Positions 9,528 through 19,057 of a stretch of DNA of 64,000 nucleotides are shown in pieces. Made by a program: the position numbers and the translations under genes. The stretch's first letter is position 1; each line of letters begins with the position of its first letter. Source of the stretch: Rhizobium halophilum (GTDB lineage Bacteria; Pseudomonadota; Alphaproteobacteria; Rhizobiales; Rhizobiaceae); the NCBI RefSeq assembly GCF_021648825.1, contig NZ_JAKJHS010000006.1, positions 62,001-126,000 of the forward strand. The letters run 5' to 3'. Under the pieces are notes generated by a model. The model had not been told where the DNA came from and searched no databases. It worked only from the letters and a program-made list of their open reading frames with translations.

Positions 9528-10334
9528 ATGGATGCTCATCCTGATCGCTGGGGCGAGGATCTGGCGCTGATCAGACTCGCGGCCGCGGAAGCCGGCAAGA
9601 TTGCGTTCGGCTATTTTGGGCAGTCTCCAGAGGTGTGGTGGAAAAACGGTGATCGCTCGCCCGTTAGTGCCGCGGATTTTGCCGCGAACGACAAGCTGCT
9701 CAGCATGTTGCTCGAAGCCCGGCCAGACTACGGCTGGCTTTCGGAGGAGACGGATGACGACGTAGGCCGCTTAGGACGCGAGACGCTGTTCGTCGTCGAT
9801 CCCATCGATGGCACCCGCGCTTTCATTGGCGGCGAGAAAACCTGGTGTGTCTCCGTAGCCGTCGTCCACCACGGGCGCCCCGTCGCAGGCGTCCTTGTCG
9901 CGCCGGCGCTGGGAGAGGAGTTCTCCGCGGCGCTGGGCCAGCCGGCGTTCAAGAACGGTGAGCCGATCGCTGTTTCTCACCCGCAGTCGCGGAATCCTCT
10001 CAAGCTTGCTGTTGCCGAAGACGTTCTGAAACTCGTCCAGCCGCAGCATCGCGGTTCTGTTCAGCGTGTTCGCCACGTTCCGTCGCTCGCCTATCGCCTG
10101 GCCATGACCGCTGACGGCACCATCGACGGGACGATCGTCAAGCGCAACTCACACGACTGGGATCTGGCCGCTGCCGACATCATCCTGGAAAGGGCAGGGG
10201 GTCAGCTCGTTGATGCCGATGGCAATCTGCTGACCTACAATCGCGAGAGCGTCAAGCATGGTGTCCTTCGTGCTGGCGCAGAGCATGCTCTGGACAAGCT
10301 GCGGATGTTCATGCCAGACGATCCTACGGGTTGA
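9528..10334 (+). CDS. Inositol monophosphatase family protein (CysQ-like 3'(2'),5'-bisphosphate nucleotidase)
   Basis: Magnesium-dependent, lithium-sensitive phosphatase fold, 268 aa. Metal ligands are visible in WLSEE (70-74), DPIDGT (91-96) and the C-terminal HDWDLAAADIIL (Asp212). The likely substrate is a small phosphoester: 3'-phosphoadenosine 5'-phosphate as for CysQ, or inositol phosphate as for SuhB. Sequence alone does not separate these; the annotation CysQ-like is inference. It follows pmbA by 2 bases and precedes a DUF4170 gene, a gene order I recall from other rhizobia. Confidence 0.88.
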   Translation: MDAHPDRWGEDLALIRLAAAEAGKIAFGYFGQSPEVWWKNGDRSPVSAADFAANDKLLSMLLEARPDYGWLSEETDDDVGRLGRETLFVVDPIDGTRAFIGGEKTWCVSVAVVHHGRPVAGVLVAPALGEEFSAALGQPAFKNGEPIAVSHPQSRNPLKLAVAEDVLKLVQPQHRGSVQRVRHVPSLAYRLAMTADGTIDGTIVKRNSHDWDLAAADIILERAGGQLVDADGNLLTYNRESVKHGVLRAGAEHALDKLRMFMPDDPTG

Positions 10335-10392
10335 CCTTCGGGAGCGCTTGTCGCAAGCAGTGCCTTCGGGGGGATTGGTGAAGGGTTGAGAC

Positions 10393-10635
10393 ATGACGGA
10401 AGTAAGCGAAAAGAAGCAACTCCTCCATTTGGTATTCGGCGGTGAACTGTCGAGCCTGAGTGGCGTACAGTTCAAAGATCTGTCGAAGCTGGATTTGGTC
10501 GGGATCTATCCAGATTACGCCAGCGCGCTCATGGCATGGAGAGCCAAGGCGCAGCAGACGGTCGATAACGCCGAGATGCGTTACTTCATCGTCCACATGC
10601 ACAAGCTGCTCGACCCGGAAGTTAAAGCCGAATAA
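10393..10635 (+). CDS. DUF4170 family small protein, 80 aa
   Basis: A short acidic/basic mixed soluble protein with the conserved features LVFGGEL, VGIYPDYASALMAWRAKAQQTVDNA and YFIVHMHKLLDP, which I recognise as DUF4170, restricted mainly to alphaproteobacteria. Function is unknown. It lies 58 bases after the phosphatase gene and 169 bases before waaA, in the same direction, in the lipid A/Kdo neighbourhood. Confidence 0.85.
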   Translation: MTEVSEKKQLLHLVFGGELSSLSGVQFKDLSKLDLVGIYPDYASALMAWRAKAQQTVDNAEMRYFIVHMHKLLDPEVKAE

Positions 10636-10804
10636 CATCATATTGGGGATAAACTGCGGTTTCCGCTTGGCGACCGCATCCCCGGTATCGCATCCTGTCC
10701 TAACCTGAATTTGACGTAATTCTAAAGCAAGAGTCCTTTCTGGGATGATTGTACGGAGGACAACCCAGCTTGGCGCAGGCAGCCACCCATCGAAGGCATC
10801 TGCC

Positions 10805-12124
10805 ATGAACAAGGGGTTGGCGCGTGCGGCACTGACGGGATACCGGGTCGCGGGAATTGTTCTCTATCCCCTCGCGGCGCCATACCTTGCCTACCGTACG
10901 TACAAGGGCAAGGAAGACCGGCAGCGCCGCAACGAACGCTTCGGCTATGCAAGTCAGCCTCGTCCGCGTGGTCCTTTGATCTGGCTGCATTCGGCGAGCG
11001 TGGGGGAAACTCTGGCGCTCATCCCGCTGATGCGAGAACTGTGCCGCCGTGAGATTCACGTCCTCCTGACGACAGGCACCGTAACCTCTGCGGAACTGGT
11101 TCGCACTCGTCTCGGCGATCAGGTTATCCACCAATACGTTCCGATCGATCTCAAATTTCCGGTCAAGCGCTTCCTGCGCTACTGGCGGCCCGACGCCTGC
11201 ATCACGGCAGAATCGGAGATATGGCCAACGACTGTCCTGGAGCTCGCGCGGCGCAAGATCCCGCAAATCCGGGTCAACGCGCGTATCTCCGATCGCTCCT
11301 TCGAGCGCTGGCAGCGCCACGACCAGGTGGCAGAAGCTCTGTTCGGCCGCATGTCGTTGGTTGTCGCGCAGAGTGATCTCGATGCTGAACGCTTCCGCGA
11401 CCTAGGGGCTTGGCCGGTGCTGGTCTCCGGCAATCTGAAGGGCGATACCGATCCTCCTGCCTGCGATCCTACGCTTGTGGAGCGCTATCGCCAGCAGATC
11501 GGCGACCGCAAGACATGGGCTGCCATTTCGACCTTTGAAGGCGAGGAGAAGGCAGCAGGCAAAATCCACAAGGCCCTGAAGGGGAAAAACGGGCAGCTGA
11601 CGATCATCGTGCCCCGGCATCCGGAGCGGGCCGATGAGATCGAAACAATGTTGAAGGCTCAGGGTCTCGTGGTGGCAAGGCGCTCCCGGGACGACATTTT
11701 GACTGAGGAAACGGACATTTTCCTAGGCGACAGCATGGGCGAGATGGGTCTCTACCTCCGACTTACGGAGGTCGCTTTCGTCGGCCGGTCGTTGACGGGC
11801 GAGGGAGGGCAAAACCCAATGGAGCCGGCGATGGTTGGTTGCGCGGTGCTGTCGGGCAGCCGGGTGGAGAACTTTCGCGACGCCTACTCCAATCTCGTGC
11901 GCAGGGGCGGCGCCCGGCTTGTTCGTGATACCGAGATGCTCGCCAAGGCCGTGCACTATCTGCTGAGCAACGACATCGCTCGCAAGAAGATGATCGACGC
12001 CGGCCAGGAGACGATCCAGGAGATGCGCGGCGCGCTCTCGGCGACTGTGAAGGCGCTTGAGCCCTACATCAATCCGCTGACGGTCATTGCCCGTCTGCAG
12101 CCGCGGAACATTGCCGCGCAATGA
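10805..12124 (+). CDS. waaA: 3-deoxy-D-manno-octulosonic-acid (Kdo) transferase WaaA
   Basis: Transfers Kdo from CMP-Kdo to the lipid A precursor at the inner face of the cytoplasmic membrane. The 439-aa GT30 protein has one N-terminal membrane-anchoring segment (about 14-31), then WLHSASVGETLALIPL with the catalytic-base Glu68, and the GT-B C-terminal half with the EGGQNPMEPA nucleotide-sugar motif. Start at the ATG at 10805; an in-frame upstream extension lacks conservation. Its stop overlaps the start of the HAD gene in ATGA, and lpxK follows, so this is a lipid A assembly operon. Confidence 0.96.
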   Translation: MNKGLARAALTGYRVAGIVLYPLAAPYLAYRTYKGKEDRQRRNERFGYASQPRPRGPLIWLHSASVGETLALIPLMRELCRREIHVLLTTGTVTSAELVRTRLGDQVIHQYVPIDLKFPVKRFLRYWRPDACITAESEIWPTTVLELARRKIPQIRVNARISDRSFERWQRHDQVAEALFGRMSLVVAQSDLDAERFRDLGAWPVLVSGNLKGDTDPPACDPTLVERYRQQIGDRKTWAAISTFEGEEKAAGKIHKALKGKNGQLTIIVPRHPERADEIETMLKAQGLVVARRSRDDILTEETDIFLGDSMGEMGLYLRLTEVAFVGRSLTGEGGQNPMEPAMVGCAVLSGSRVENFRDAYSNLVRRGGARLVRDTEMLAKAVHYLLSNDIARKKMIDAGQETIQEMRGALSATVKALEPYINPLTVIARLQPRNIAAQ

Positions 12125-12852
12125 TCCGCAACATTCTGCGCGGAATCGAAGGAATTCTCTTCGACAAGGACGGCACCCTCATTCGCTATGACGAGAGCTG
12201 GGGCCCGGTGAACCGGGAGGCCGCACGACTTGCTGCGGCAGGCGACGAGCGTCTCCAGACACGATTGCTGATGGCTGCCGGTATGGACCCCATCTCCGGC
12301 CACACACGCGCCGACAGCCTTTTTGCTGCGGGCAATGCCGTAGAAATCGCAGCGGGCTTCATCGAAGCGGGGTCGCCTTTGGCTGCAGAAGAGCTGACGC
12401 TGCGGCTCGATGCCCTGTTTGTACAGGCGACGGAGTACGCAGTACCGGTAACGGATCTACAGTCGCTGTTCTCGCGCCTGAAGGCAAGGGGACTGAGGCT
12501 CGGCATTGCTTCCAGCGACAACGAACTTTCGATCCGGCAGACCGCCAGGCGTTTTGAGATTGACGGCTATCTAGACTTCGTGGCCGGTTACGACAGCGGC
12601 TATGGGGTCAAGCCTGAAGCTGGCATGGTTTTAAGCTTTTGCAGCGCCCTTGAGTTGGAGCCCCGACGCGTGGCTATCGTGGGTGATAATACCCACGACC
12701 TTATGATGGGCGTCAATGCCGGCGTTGGCGCAAAGATCGGAGTACTCACTGGAACAGGAACCCGCGGGACGTTGGAGCCCCATGCGGATCTGTGCGTCGA
12801 CAGCATCGCTTCGCTCGAAGAGCTTCTGTCTCGTGACCAAGATATCGGGTGA
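12121..12852 (+). CDS. HAD-superfamily hydrolase, phosphoglycolate-phosphatase-like
   Basis: A 243-aa haloacid-dehalogenase phosphatase with motif I DKDGT (Asp15 nucleophile, Asp17), motif II Ser in IASSD, the Lys of GYGVKPEAG, and motif IV GDNTHD (Asp189, Asp193). The helical cap between motifs I and II fits the Gph class. It overlaps the waaA stop by 4 bases and lies 85 bases before lpxK. The context suggests a phosphatase linked to Kdo or lipid A supply, but it is not of the KdsC type (KdsC lacks a cap), so the substrate is unknown. Confidence 0.9.
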   Translation: MIRNILRGIEGILFDKDGTLIRYDESWGPVNREAARLAAAGDERLQTRLLMAAGMDPISGHTRADSLFAAGNAVEIAAGFIEAGSPLAAEELTLRLDALFVQATEYAVPVTDLQSLFSRLKARGLRLGIASSDNELSIRQTARRFEIDGYLDFVAGYDSGYGVKPEAGMVLSFCSALELEPRRVAIVGDNTHDLMMGVNAGVGAKIGVLTGTGTRGTLEPHADLCVDSIASLEELLSRDQDIG

Positions 12853-12937
12853 GAGACTGCAGGGATGCTCACTCTTGCCTTTTCACAGAAACTCCCATTT
12901 GTTGCCCGCGGTTTAAGGTGAAAGTGGAGATGAGTTC

Positions 12938-13981
12938 ATGGCGTCAGAAGCGCCACCGTTCTGGTGGGAGAAGGCGGATTGGCGCGCCTGGAGCCTTGCG
13001 CCGGTGTCCTTTCTGTACGGCAAGATCTCAGGCCGACGCCTCTCCAAGGGCAAACGGGTAGGCGTACCTGCACCAGTCATCTGCGTCGGCAACTTTACCG
13101 TTGGAGGTGCGGGCAAAACGCCGACGGCGATTGCACTCGCACGCGCAGCCAAGCAGCGTGGGCTGAAGCCCGGGTTCCTAAGCCGGGGCTATGGCGGCTC
13201 TCTGGATGTGACGACAATCGTTGATGCCGATCACCATCGCGCCGGTGCCGTGGGCGACGAGGCGCTGCTGCTGGCACGCGAGGCGGCCACGGCGATCTCC
13301 CGCAGGCGTGTCGAGGGAGCTCAGAGGCTGGTTGCCGAGGGGGTCGACCTGATCATCATGGACGATGGCTTCCAGAGCGCGCGTATTGCCATCGACTTCG
13401 CGTTGATCGTCATCGACAGCGTTCGCGGAATTGGCAATGGCCATCTCGTTCCAGGCGGGCCGGTGCGGGCGCCGATCACAGAGCAGATGCGTCACCTGTC
13501 GGCGATCCTGAAGGTAGGTAACGGCGATGCCGCCGATGCACTGGTGCGACAGGCTGCCCGTGCAGGCAAACCTTTCTACGTCGCCTCCCTTGTGCCGCAA
13601 CCGGCTCCGGAACTCGAAGGACAGTCCGTTCTGGCCTTCGCCGGCATTGCCGACCCGGAAAAGTTCTATCGTACCGTCGGAGCGCTGGGGGCGACACTGG
13701 TGGAGCGCCGGTCGTTTCCAGATCATCACTACTTCAGCGAGGATGAGGTTGCCGATCTGATCGCCGACGCCGATCGGCAGGGGCTTCTTCCGGTCGCAAC
13801 CGCAAAGGATGCCGTTCGCCTTGCTGGCGGCCACCGATCAGCAGAGGCGCTCTTGCAGAAGCTTCGTGTGGTCGAGGTCGAGATGACATTCGACGACCCA
13901 CATGCGCCAAACCATATCATCGACCTTGCGATGGCTGCTTATCGGAAGAGGCGGCTTGCGGACAATCGAACGGCGGGTTGA
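12938..13981 (+). CDS. lpxK: Tetraacyldisaccharide 4'-kinase LpxK
   Basis: Phosphorylates the 4' position of the lipid A disaccharide (DS-1-P) with ATP to give lipid IVA, at the inner membrane. The 347-aa protein begins with the family's N-terminal membrane-proximal helix ([20 protein letters not shown]) and has the Walker A sequence [13 protein letters not shown] (51-63), then MDDGFQ and LVPGGPVR, all typical of LpxK. It ends the rightward lipid A run; the convergent DUF2093 gene begins 11 bases beyond its stop. Confidence 0.96.
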   Translation: MASEAPPFWWEKADWRAWSLAPVSFLYGKISGRRLSKGKRVGVPAPVICVGNFTVGGAGKTPTAIALARAAKQRGLKPGFLSRGYGGSLDVTTIVDADHHRAGAVGDEALLLAREAATAISRRRVEGAQRLVAEGVDLIIMDDGFQSARIAIDFALIVIDSVRGIGNGHLVPGGPVRAPITEQMRHLSAILKVGNGDAADALVRQAARAGKPFYVASLVPQPAPELEGQSVLAFAGIADPEKFYRTVGALGATLVERRSFPDHHYFSEDEVADLIADADRQGLLPVATAKDAVRLAGGHRSAEALLQKLRVVEVEMTFDDPHAPNHIIDLAMAAYRKRRLADNRTAG

Positions 13982-13992
13982 GACAAAGACCG

Positions 13993-14226
13993 CTATGGGC
14001 GTGACTGGATCGGCAGCACGCCCGCGCGCTTGTCGGCCTCCAGCGAGGCTGCAACGTCGGCATAGGCTTCCTGGCGGGCAACGCTCCAATAGCGGAGCTC
14101 GTCAAGCGGGATTTGGACGCCGGTGACGGCGCAGGTGACATAAGACCCCGCACTGACCAGTTGGTAGTCGCCATCGAGATACCGGATCTTTGCTTCCCGA
14201 TTTCCGCTTCCCTCGAACCGGTTCAT
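13993..14226 (-). CDS. DUF2093 family protein, 77 aa
   Basis: A small soluble protein with the DUF2093 core: AKIRYLDGDYQLVSAGSYVTC, then VTGVQIPLDELRYWSVARQE, ending AYADVAASLEAD. Function unknown; found in alphaproteobacteria next to mutL or lpxK. The start at 14226 has AGGAG seven bases upstream; an ATG 24 bases further out is possible. It lies 82 bases downstream of mutL in the same direction and may be on the same transcript. Confidence 0.87.
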   Translation of the reverse strand: MNRFEGSGNREAKIRYLDGDYQLVSAGSYVTCAVTGVQIPLDELRYWSVARQEAYADVAASLEADKRAGVLPIQSRP

Positions 14227-14308
14227 CCCTTTTCTCCTGCCGAAAATCATCTCTTCGCTTTATCGCGGGTCTCGCCGTGGCGCCACCCCTTTCGGCTGCC
14301 CTCTTCCG

Positions 14309-16111
14309 TTAGCTGCGGCCGAACAATCGCTCGATGTCCGCTAGCTTCAGCTCGATATAGGTTGGGCGTCCGTGGTTGCATTGCCCCGAGCCCGGCGTCA
14401 CTTCCATCTGGCGGAGCAACGCATTCATTTCCTCTGGTCGCAGGCGGCGGCCGGAACGGACGGATCCGTGGCAGGCCATGGTGGCGGCAACATGTTCAAG
14501 CTTGGCGCGTAGCCCGCCGGCGGTGCTCCATTCCGCCACCTCGTCGGCAAGATTGCGAACCATGCCGGTGGCGTCGATTTCACCCAGCATCGCCGGCGTT
14601 TCCCGGACGGCAATGGCTCCGGGACCGAAGCGCTCGATCGCCAGCCCAAATTGATCGAGTTCCTGGGCAAAGGCCATTAATCGGTCGCAATCTTCTTCCG
14701 GCAAATCCACGATCTCCGGGATCAGGAGCGATTGAGATGCTAAGCGTCCGCTATCGAGCGCCTTTCGCATCGCTTCGAACACAAGTCTCTCATGCGCCGC
14801 ATGCTGATCGACGATCACCAGGCCATCGTTTGTTTGCGCCACGATGTAATTCTCGTGCAATTGGGCGCGCGCAGCACCGAGACGGTATTGCGCACTATTC
14901 TGGTGATCACTCGCGCCGGGGTCGGGGTTGGATACGGTGTCTGCCCGCGCAGCCGGGGCGGTGAAGCTGTCGAAGCCCGCTTGTTGGTTTTCCGCAAAGC
15001 CGTATGCGGGCGTCAGTGGACGTGAAGGAGAGCTTTGCGGAGCCCAAGGAGTGGATGGCGGCGGCGCGGCATAGCCTGGCCGAAAGGCGCCCGCCAAGCC
15101 GTTCGCGCTGGTGGTTGCAGCGCGGCTGCCCTCGCGTCCCAATGCCTCCCTGATGGCACCGACGATCAGGCCGCGGATCAGGCCGGGGTCGCGAAACCGG
15201 ACGTCTGCCTTTGCCGGATGAACGTTGACGTCGACCAGCGCCGGGTCGAGCGTAATGGACAGCACCGCCACCGGATAGCGCCCGGAGGGCACCGTCTCGG
15301 CATAGGCTCCGCGGATGGCCGACAGGATCAGCTTGTCCTGGACGGGGCGCCCATTGACGAAGGCATACTGATGCCCGGAGTTGCCCCGGTTGAAGGTCGG
15401 CAACCCGGCGAAGCCGGTAAGGCGAACATCCTCCCGCGCGGCATCGATCTCGATGGCATTGTCTTTAAACTCGCGGCCGAGAATCTGTGCAATCCGCGCC
15501 AGCGGATCGTCGCCTGTCGAGGGAAGCTCGAGCGTCGAACGGTCCGGACCGGAAAGCACGAAGCGGATCGCCGGAAAGGCGATCGCCATCCGCTTCACCA
15601 TCTCCGTAATCGCGCCGGCCTCCGCTCGCTCCGACTTCAGGAATTTAAGGCGCGCCGGCGTGGCGAAGAAAATGTCGCGCACCTCGACTACCGTGCCCTG
15701 GTTCGCGGGGGCAGGGCGAACGGGTGAGGTGGTTCCCCCCACAACCGACACCTGCGACCCCTGTCTGTCGCCAACACACCGGCTGGTGATGGTCAACTTT
15801 GCAACAGAGCCGATCGACGGAAGAGCTTCCCCTCGAAAGCCGAGCGTATGGATATCGTCCAGCGTCCTGTCGATCTTCGAGGTACAATGCCGCCGCACCG
15901 CAAGTTCCAGGTCGCTGGCATCCATGCCGCAGCCATTGTCGGTGATCCGCAGCAGGCTCTTGCCGCCTCCGGCGGTCGCGATCTCGATTCGCGTTGCCCC
16001 GGCATCGATCGCGTTTTCGATCAACTCCTTTGCGGCACTGGCCGGTCGCTCGATGACCTCGCCGGCGGCAATCTGGTTGATGAGGGTTTCTGGAAGAAGC
16101 TTGACGACCAT
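14309..16111 (-). CDS. mutL: DNA mismatch repair protein MutL (endonuclease type)
   Basis: Links mismatch recognition by MutS to strand removal. The 600-aa protein has the GHKL ATPase motifs: [15 protein letters not shown], catalytic Glu29, DNGCGM and [12 protein letters not shown]. The C-terminal dimerisation domain carries [12 protein letters not shown], which fits the DQHA(X)2E(X)4E nicking-endonuclease motif exactly, plus ACHGSVRSG and CNHGRP. This is the class of MutL found where MutH is absent. The start at 16111 gives the standard N-terminus (Glu29 numbering equal to E. coli); the middle region is a Pro/Ser/Ala-rich linker. Confidence 0.97.
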   Translation of the reverse strand: MVVKLLPETLINQIAAGEVIERPASAAKELIENAIDAGATRIEIATAGGGKSLLRITDNGCGMDASDLELAVRRHCTSKIDRTLDDIHTLGFRGEALPSIGSVAKLTITSRCVGDRQGSQVSVVGGTTSPVRPAPANQGTVVEVRDIFFATPARLKFLKSERAEAGAITEMVKRMAIAFPAIRFVLSGPDRSTLELPSTGDDPLARIAQILGREFKDNAIEIDAAREDVRLTGFAGLPTFNRGNSGHQYAFVNGRPVQDKLILSAIRGAYAETVPSGRYPVAVLSITLDPALVDVNVHPAKADVRFRDPGLIRGLIVGAIREALGREGSRAATTSANGLAGAFRPGYAAPPPSTPWAPQSSPSRPLTPAYGFAENQQAGFDSFTAPAARADTVSNPDPGASDHQNSAQYRLGAARAQLHENYIVAQTNDGLVIVDQHAAHERLVFEAMRKALDSGRLASQSLLIPEIVDLPEEDCDRLMAFAQELDQFGLAIERFGPGAIAVRETPAMLGEIDATGMVRNLADEVAEWSTAGGLRAKLEHVAATMACHGSVRSGRRLRPEEMNALLRQMEVTPGSGQCNHGRPTYIELKLADIERLFGRS

Positions 16112-16412
16112 TCTACGATTTTCACGGATTTCCGACGGCTTGGAAAGGGCTGGCTGCAAACTGTGGCGTCAGATGCAGAGTTTTCAGGGAAGATTGATGC
16201 CCGACGGCATGCTCGCTCCCTTGGCTGGTGAGAAACGTTCTCGTCCACGGAAAATTCGCAACTGATGGCGCCTGCGCTGACACCACTGCAGCTTCTGTGA
16301 GGTAATTCTAACTAAATTACTGAAAACGCTGGTCTTTTGACTTGGGGCTGAATGTAATTTGTTAATCTTTGTGCGCCATCTTCTCAAGAATGTTTACAAA
16401 GTATCGGATTTC
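16112..16412 (+). other. Intergenic region between mutL and the GGDEF-EAL gene (301 bases)
   Basis: No credible gene is seen. The mutL-proximal half is GC-rich and would hold the mutL promoter on the minus strand, which I could not define. The distal part becomes AT-rich (from about 16300) and contains a promoter-like sequence for the GGDEF-EAL gene. Confidence 0.6.
16337..16366 (+). promoter_or_regulatory. Candidate sigma-70 promoter of the GGDEF-EAL gene
   Basis: TTGACT (16337-16342), 18-base spacer, GTTAAT (16361-16366) in an AT-rich stretch. If used, transcription would begin near 16373, which excludes the TTG at 16359 as a start codon and favours the ATG at 16413 or 16416. Confidence 0.4.
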
Positions 16413-17759
16413 ATGATGTCGGCGAATGGTGTGTCGCCGCAGGTCAGCAAGAAAGAGCTGCAGGCAATGGCGTACAGTGATCCGCTCACGGGTCTTGGGA
16501 ACCGCCACCGGCTACGGGACAAGGTGCGGCTGCTGGCGGCGGAGCGTGCGCAGGATCCCGCGCCCTTCACCATCTGTATCGCTGACCTTGATGGGTTTAA
16601 GCCGATCAACGATCTTTTCGGCATTGAAGCAGGCGATGAAATCCTTTGTCAGGTTGCACACCGGTTGAAGGCATGCGTGCCGGAAGGCGCGACCGTAACT
16701 CGCCACGATGGAGACGAGTTCGCATTCGTTCTGCCTCTGATTTTCGAGCGCAGCGGTGCCGAGCGGATCGGTCAGATGATGAGGGATGTCCTGTCTGCAC
16801 CCTATGATCTGGGAGACCGCCATGTCCGTCTCTCCGCCTCGTTCGGCTTTGCCGTTTATCCGTTCGCAGGTGATGAATTCGAGACGTTGCTGGAAAGCGC
16901 GGAAACGGCACTGTACCAATCGAAGCGGCGAGGGCGGGGGCAGATCACCGTATATACCCGCGAAATCGCACATGAGATGAAGCGGACGACACAACTGGAG
17001 CAGGCGCTGCGCACGGCAGTGATTGCTGACGCTGTTGACGCCCACTTCCAGCCGATTGTTCGCCTCGTCGATGGGGTGACAGTAGGATTCGAGGCTTTGG
17101 CGCGGTGGAATGACCCCGACCTTGGCTTCGTCGCACCCTCTGTCTTCGTACCACTGGCCGAGGAGCGAGGCTTCATCGATGCCTTGTCCGAAACCCTTCT
17201 TCGCAAGGCTGCTGAGGCTGCTCTTTCATGGCCACGTGATGTGTTCCTGTCGTTCAACCTGTCCTCGGCACAACTCATGGACCCTGGAACAAGCGAAAGC
17301 ATCCTTTCCATTCTCCATCGGGTGGGACTTGCCCCACACCGCCTGGAACTGGAAATCACCGAGACTGCGGTGATGACCTCCGCCGAAACCGCCGAGCGCA
17401 TCCTCGCCGACCTGCGCGGGCAAGGGGTCAAGATCTCGCTCGATGACTTCGGTACAGGCCAGTCGAGTCTCGGCCGACTGCGCGACTTTGCGTTCGACAA
17501 GGTGAAGATCGACCGGGCCTTTGTGTCGCAGATCACGACGGATCGCGCCTCAGAACATATCGTCAAGGCCATTCTGGCAATGTGCGACGGTTTGGGGCTC
17601 CAGGTGGTAGCCGAGGGAATCGAGAGCCACGCGGATGCGGAAAAGCTCAAGGGGCTCGGCTGCGAGATGGGGCAGGGGTATCACTATGGCAGACCCGCCG
17701 ATGCTGCGTCGACGCTTGTTTATCTGCAGAAGCATTATCGCGAACTAGTGCCGGTTTGA
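16413..17759 (+). CDS. GGDEF-EAL domain protein, probable cyclic-di-GMP phosphodiesterase
   Basis: A 448-aa cytosolic hybrid protein with a GGDEF domain (about 25-185) and an EAL domain (about 205-445); no sensor or membrane domain precedes them. The GGDEF signature reads RHDGDEF (97-103), so the first Gly is replaced by Asp99, which makes cyclase activity doubtful. The EAL side looks complete: EAL at 227-229, the ITET stretch, DDFGTGQSSL (Asp344, Asp345) and Lys365 in KID. The simplest inference is a phosphodiesterase with a regulatory GGDEF domain. No strong ribosome-binding site is seen; ATG 16413 is supported by the promoter position, TTG 16359 is the alternative. Confidence 0.9.
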   Translation: MMSANGVSPQVSKKELQAMAYSDPLTGLGNRHRLRDKVRLLAAERAQDPAPFTICIADLDGFKPINDLFGIEAGDEILCQVAHRLKACVPEGATVTRHDGDEFAFVLPLIFERSGAERIGQMMRDVLSAPYDLGDRHVRLSASFGFAVYPFAGDEFETLLESAETALYQSKRRGRGQITVYTREIAHEMKRTTQLEQALRTAVIADAVDAHFQPIVRLVDGVTVGFEALARWNDPDLGFVAPSVFVPLAEERGFIDALSETLLRKAAEAALSWPRDVFLSFNLSSAQLMDPGTSESILSILHRVGLAPHRLELEITETAVMTSAETAERILADLRGQGVKISLDDFGTGQSSLGRLRDFAFDKVKIDRAFVSQITTDRASEHIVKAILAMCDGLGLQVVAEGIESHADAEKLKGLGCEMGQGYHYGRPADAASTLVYLQKHYRELVPV

Positions 17760-17884
17760 AGCACAAGCCAGCACAGGGTCGCTGGAAGAGAAGGCGGCAC
17801 CGCCGCATCAGATGCGTCCATGCATTCCCTGGTCAGACCCCTTCGCCTGACACGCCAGTTTTGTAATCGTGCCCAGCTGATGGC

Positions 17885-18772
17885 CTAGAGCTTGAAGGAG
17901 GCCTCGGGCGTTCCGGACACGCCGGGCGTGAGGCAGAACAACTGTCCCGCCAAGGGATCCTCTCGTCGTTCGGTGTCACTCAAACCTTCCCATGCTGACG
18001 TGAGCGCCAGCCTGTTCAGGTCCACGCCATAGAAGGCGGGGCAAGTCGTCCGCTTTGCCAGTGAGACATGGCTTGCCAGCAGTTTGCCGGCGGCGCTGTA
18101 GCAATCCACTGTCCCCGCACCCCATCTCGCATTCCAGATATTTCCCCTTGAGTCACAGACCGACCCATCCATGCCGCCAGGACGAGCGCTCGTATCGGCT
18201 AAAACGAGCGCAGGTTCTCTGGGGAGGCCCGTGGCAGGATCTAATGGAACGTGCATCAGGTGATTGATCCTGGTGTCGACGAAATAGCCAGTCGTCCCAT
18301 CGGGTGAGAAGCAAATGGAGTTTGGAATGCTCACGTTCTCAAAGAGCAGCGTCGGCTTTGCCTCTGCCACATGATAGATTGCGCCTGCTCCCTCTTCGGC
18401 GTCCTTGCCCATTGTCCCGATCCACAGGCTGCCGCTGGGATGGACGCGCCCGTCGTTGGATCGGTTATCGGGTTCATCGGTTTCCAGCTCGCAGTAGAGC
18501 GAAAGTTCGCCGCTGGCACGGTCGCGTATGAAGAGGCCCTCCTCCGTCGCCAGCAGCTGTCGTTCATCGTCGATTCGAGCCACCACACTCGCCATGAAAG
18601 GTAGCCGGTGTGCGCGCGCGGCCCGCGAGGGCACGTGCAGTTCATGCAGCGTCTTTCCCAGAATGTCGAACCACCACAACGTCTCTGTTTCCAGCTCGAA
18701 GCTTGGGCCCTCGCCGAGCTCGCAGACGGTGGACGAGAGAATTTGGCTTTGATGGGAAGGCTCTGCCGCCAT
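17885..18772 (-). CDS. SMP-30/gluconolactonase/LRE-family protein
   Basis: Six-bladed beta-propeller lactonase family, 295 aa. Metal ligands are recognisable: Glu21 in LGEGPSFE, Asn in IPNSICFSPDG and Asp in GGMDGSVCD. These enzymes hydrolyse sugar lactones (gluconolactone, arabinonolactone, galactonolactone) in oxidative sugar pathways. No sugar dehydrogenase or transporter is adjacent, so the substrate is unknown. The start at 18772 has AGGAGA directly upstream. It diverges from the luxR-type gene across a 285-base region. Confidence 0.9.
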   Translation of the reverse strand: MAAEPSHQSQILSSTVCELGEGPSFELETETLWWFDILGKTLHELHVPSRAARAHRLPFMASVVARIDDERQLLATEEGLFIRDRASGELSLYCELETDEPDNRSNDGRVHPSGSLWIGTMGKDAEEGAGAIYHVAEAKPTLLFENVSIPNSICFSPDGTTGYFVDTRINHLMHVPLDPATGLPREPALVLADTSARPGGMDGSVCDSRGNIWNARWGAGTVDCYSAAGKLLASHVSLAKRTTCPAFYGVDLNRLALTSAWEGLSDTERREDPLAGQLFCLTPGVSGTPEASFKL

Positions 18773-19057
18773 GACGGTCTCCTGGATTCGAAGTGGGGGC
18801 AATGTGTCGTGGGAAGATGATGATGACAAGGCGGTCGCTGTCGCTGGTGTGGAACATGGAGCGAAGCTGGAGAAGCCGATGCTGTGTCAGGAATAAGAAT
18901 TGCCAAGAAACAACTTTGGGCATACCTCTGCTGTGTATTCGCGTCCTATCGTTTTCACGGCGAACCTGCTCTTTCAGACAGCCTAAGGTTGCCAATCAAC
19001 ATATGATTCTGCGTTCGCCGGACGGGCGGCGATGATTGTAGAAGCGGGAATTCGGCC
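18773..19057 (+). other. Divergent intergenic region between SMP-30 and luxR-type genes
   Basis: 285 bases with no credible gene. It must carry both promoters, but I could not pick clear -35/-10 boxes. AACCT...AGGTT (around 18964-18990) is only a short dyad and is not a convincing lux box. Confidence 0.5.

Noticed and set aside
10636-10804. Small gene or RNA between the DUF4170 gene and waaA
   Set aside because: No reading frame with a ribosome-binding site and no stable stem is visible; a weak TTGACG is present but without a -10 box.
16359-16412. TTG start at 16359 for the GGDEF-EAL gene
   Set aside because: It lies inside the promoter-like sequence TTGACT-N18-GTTAAT and would add an unconserved hydrophobic stretch; ATG 16413 is preferred, though not proven.
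18960-18990. Possible lux box upstream of the LuxR-type regulator
   Set aside because: Only 5-base arms (AACCT/AGGTT) with a long spacer; it does not match the 20-bp lux box pattern.
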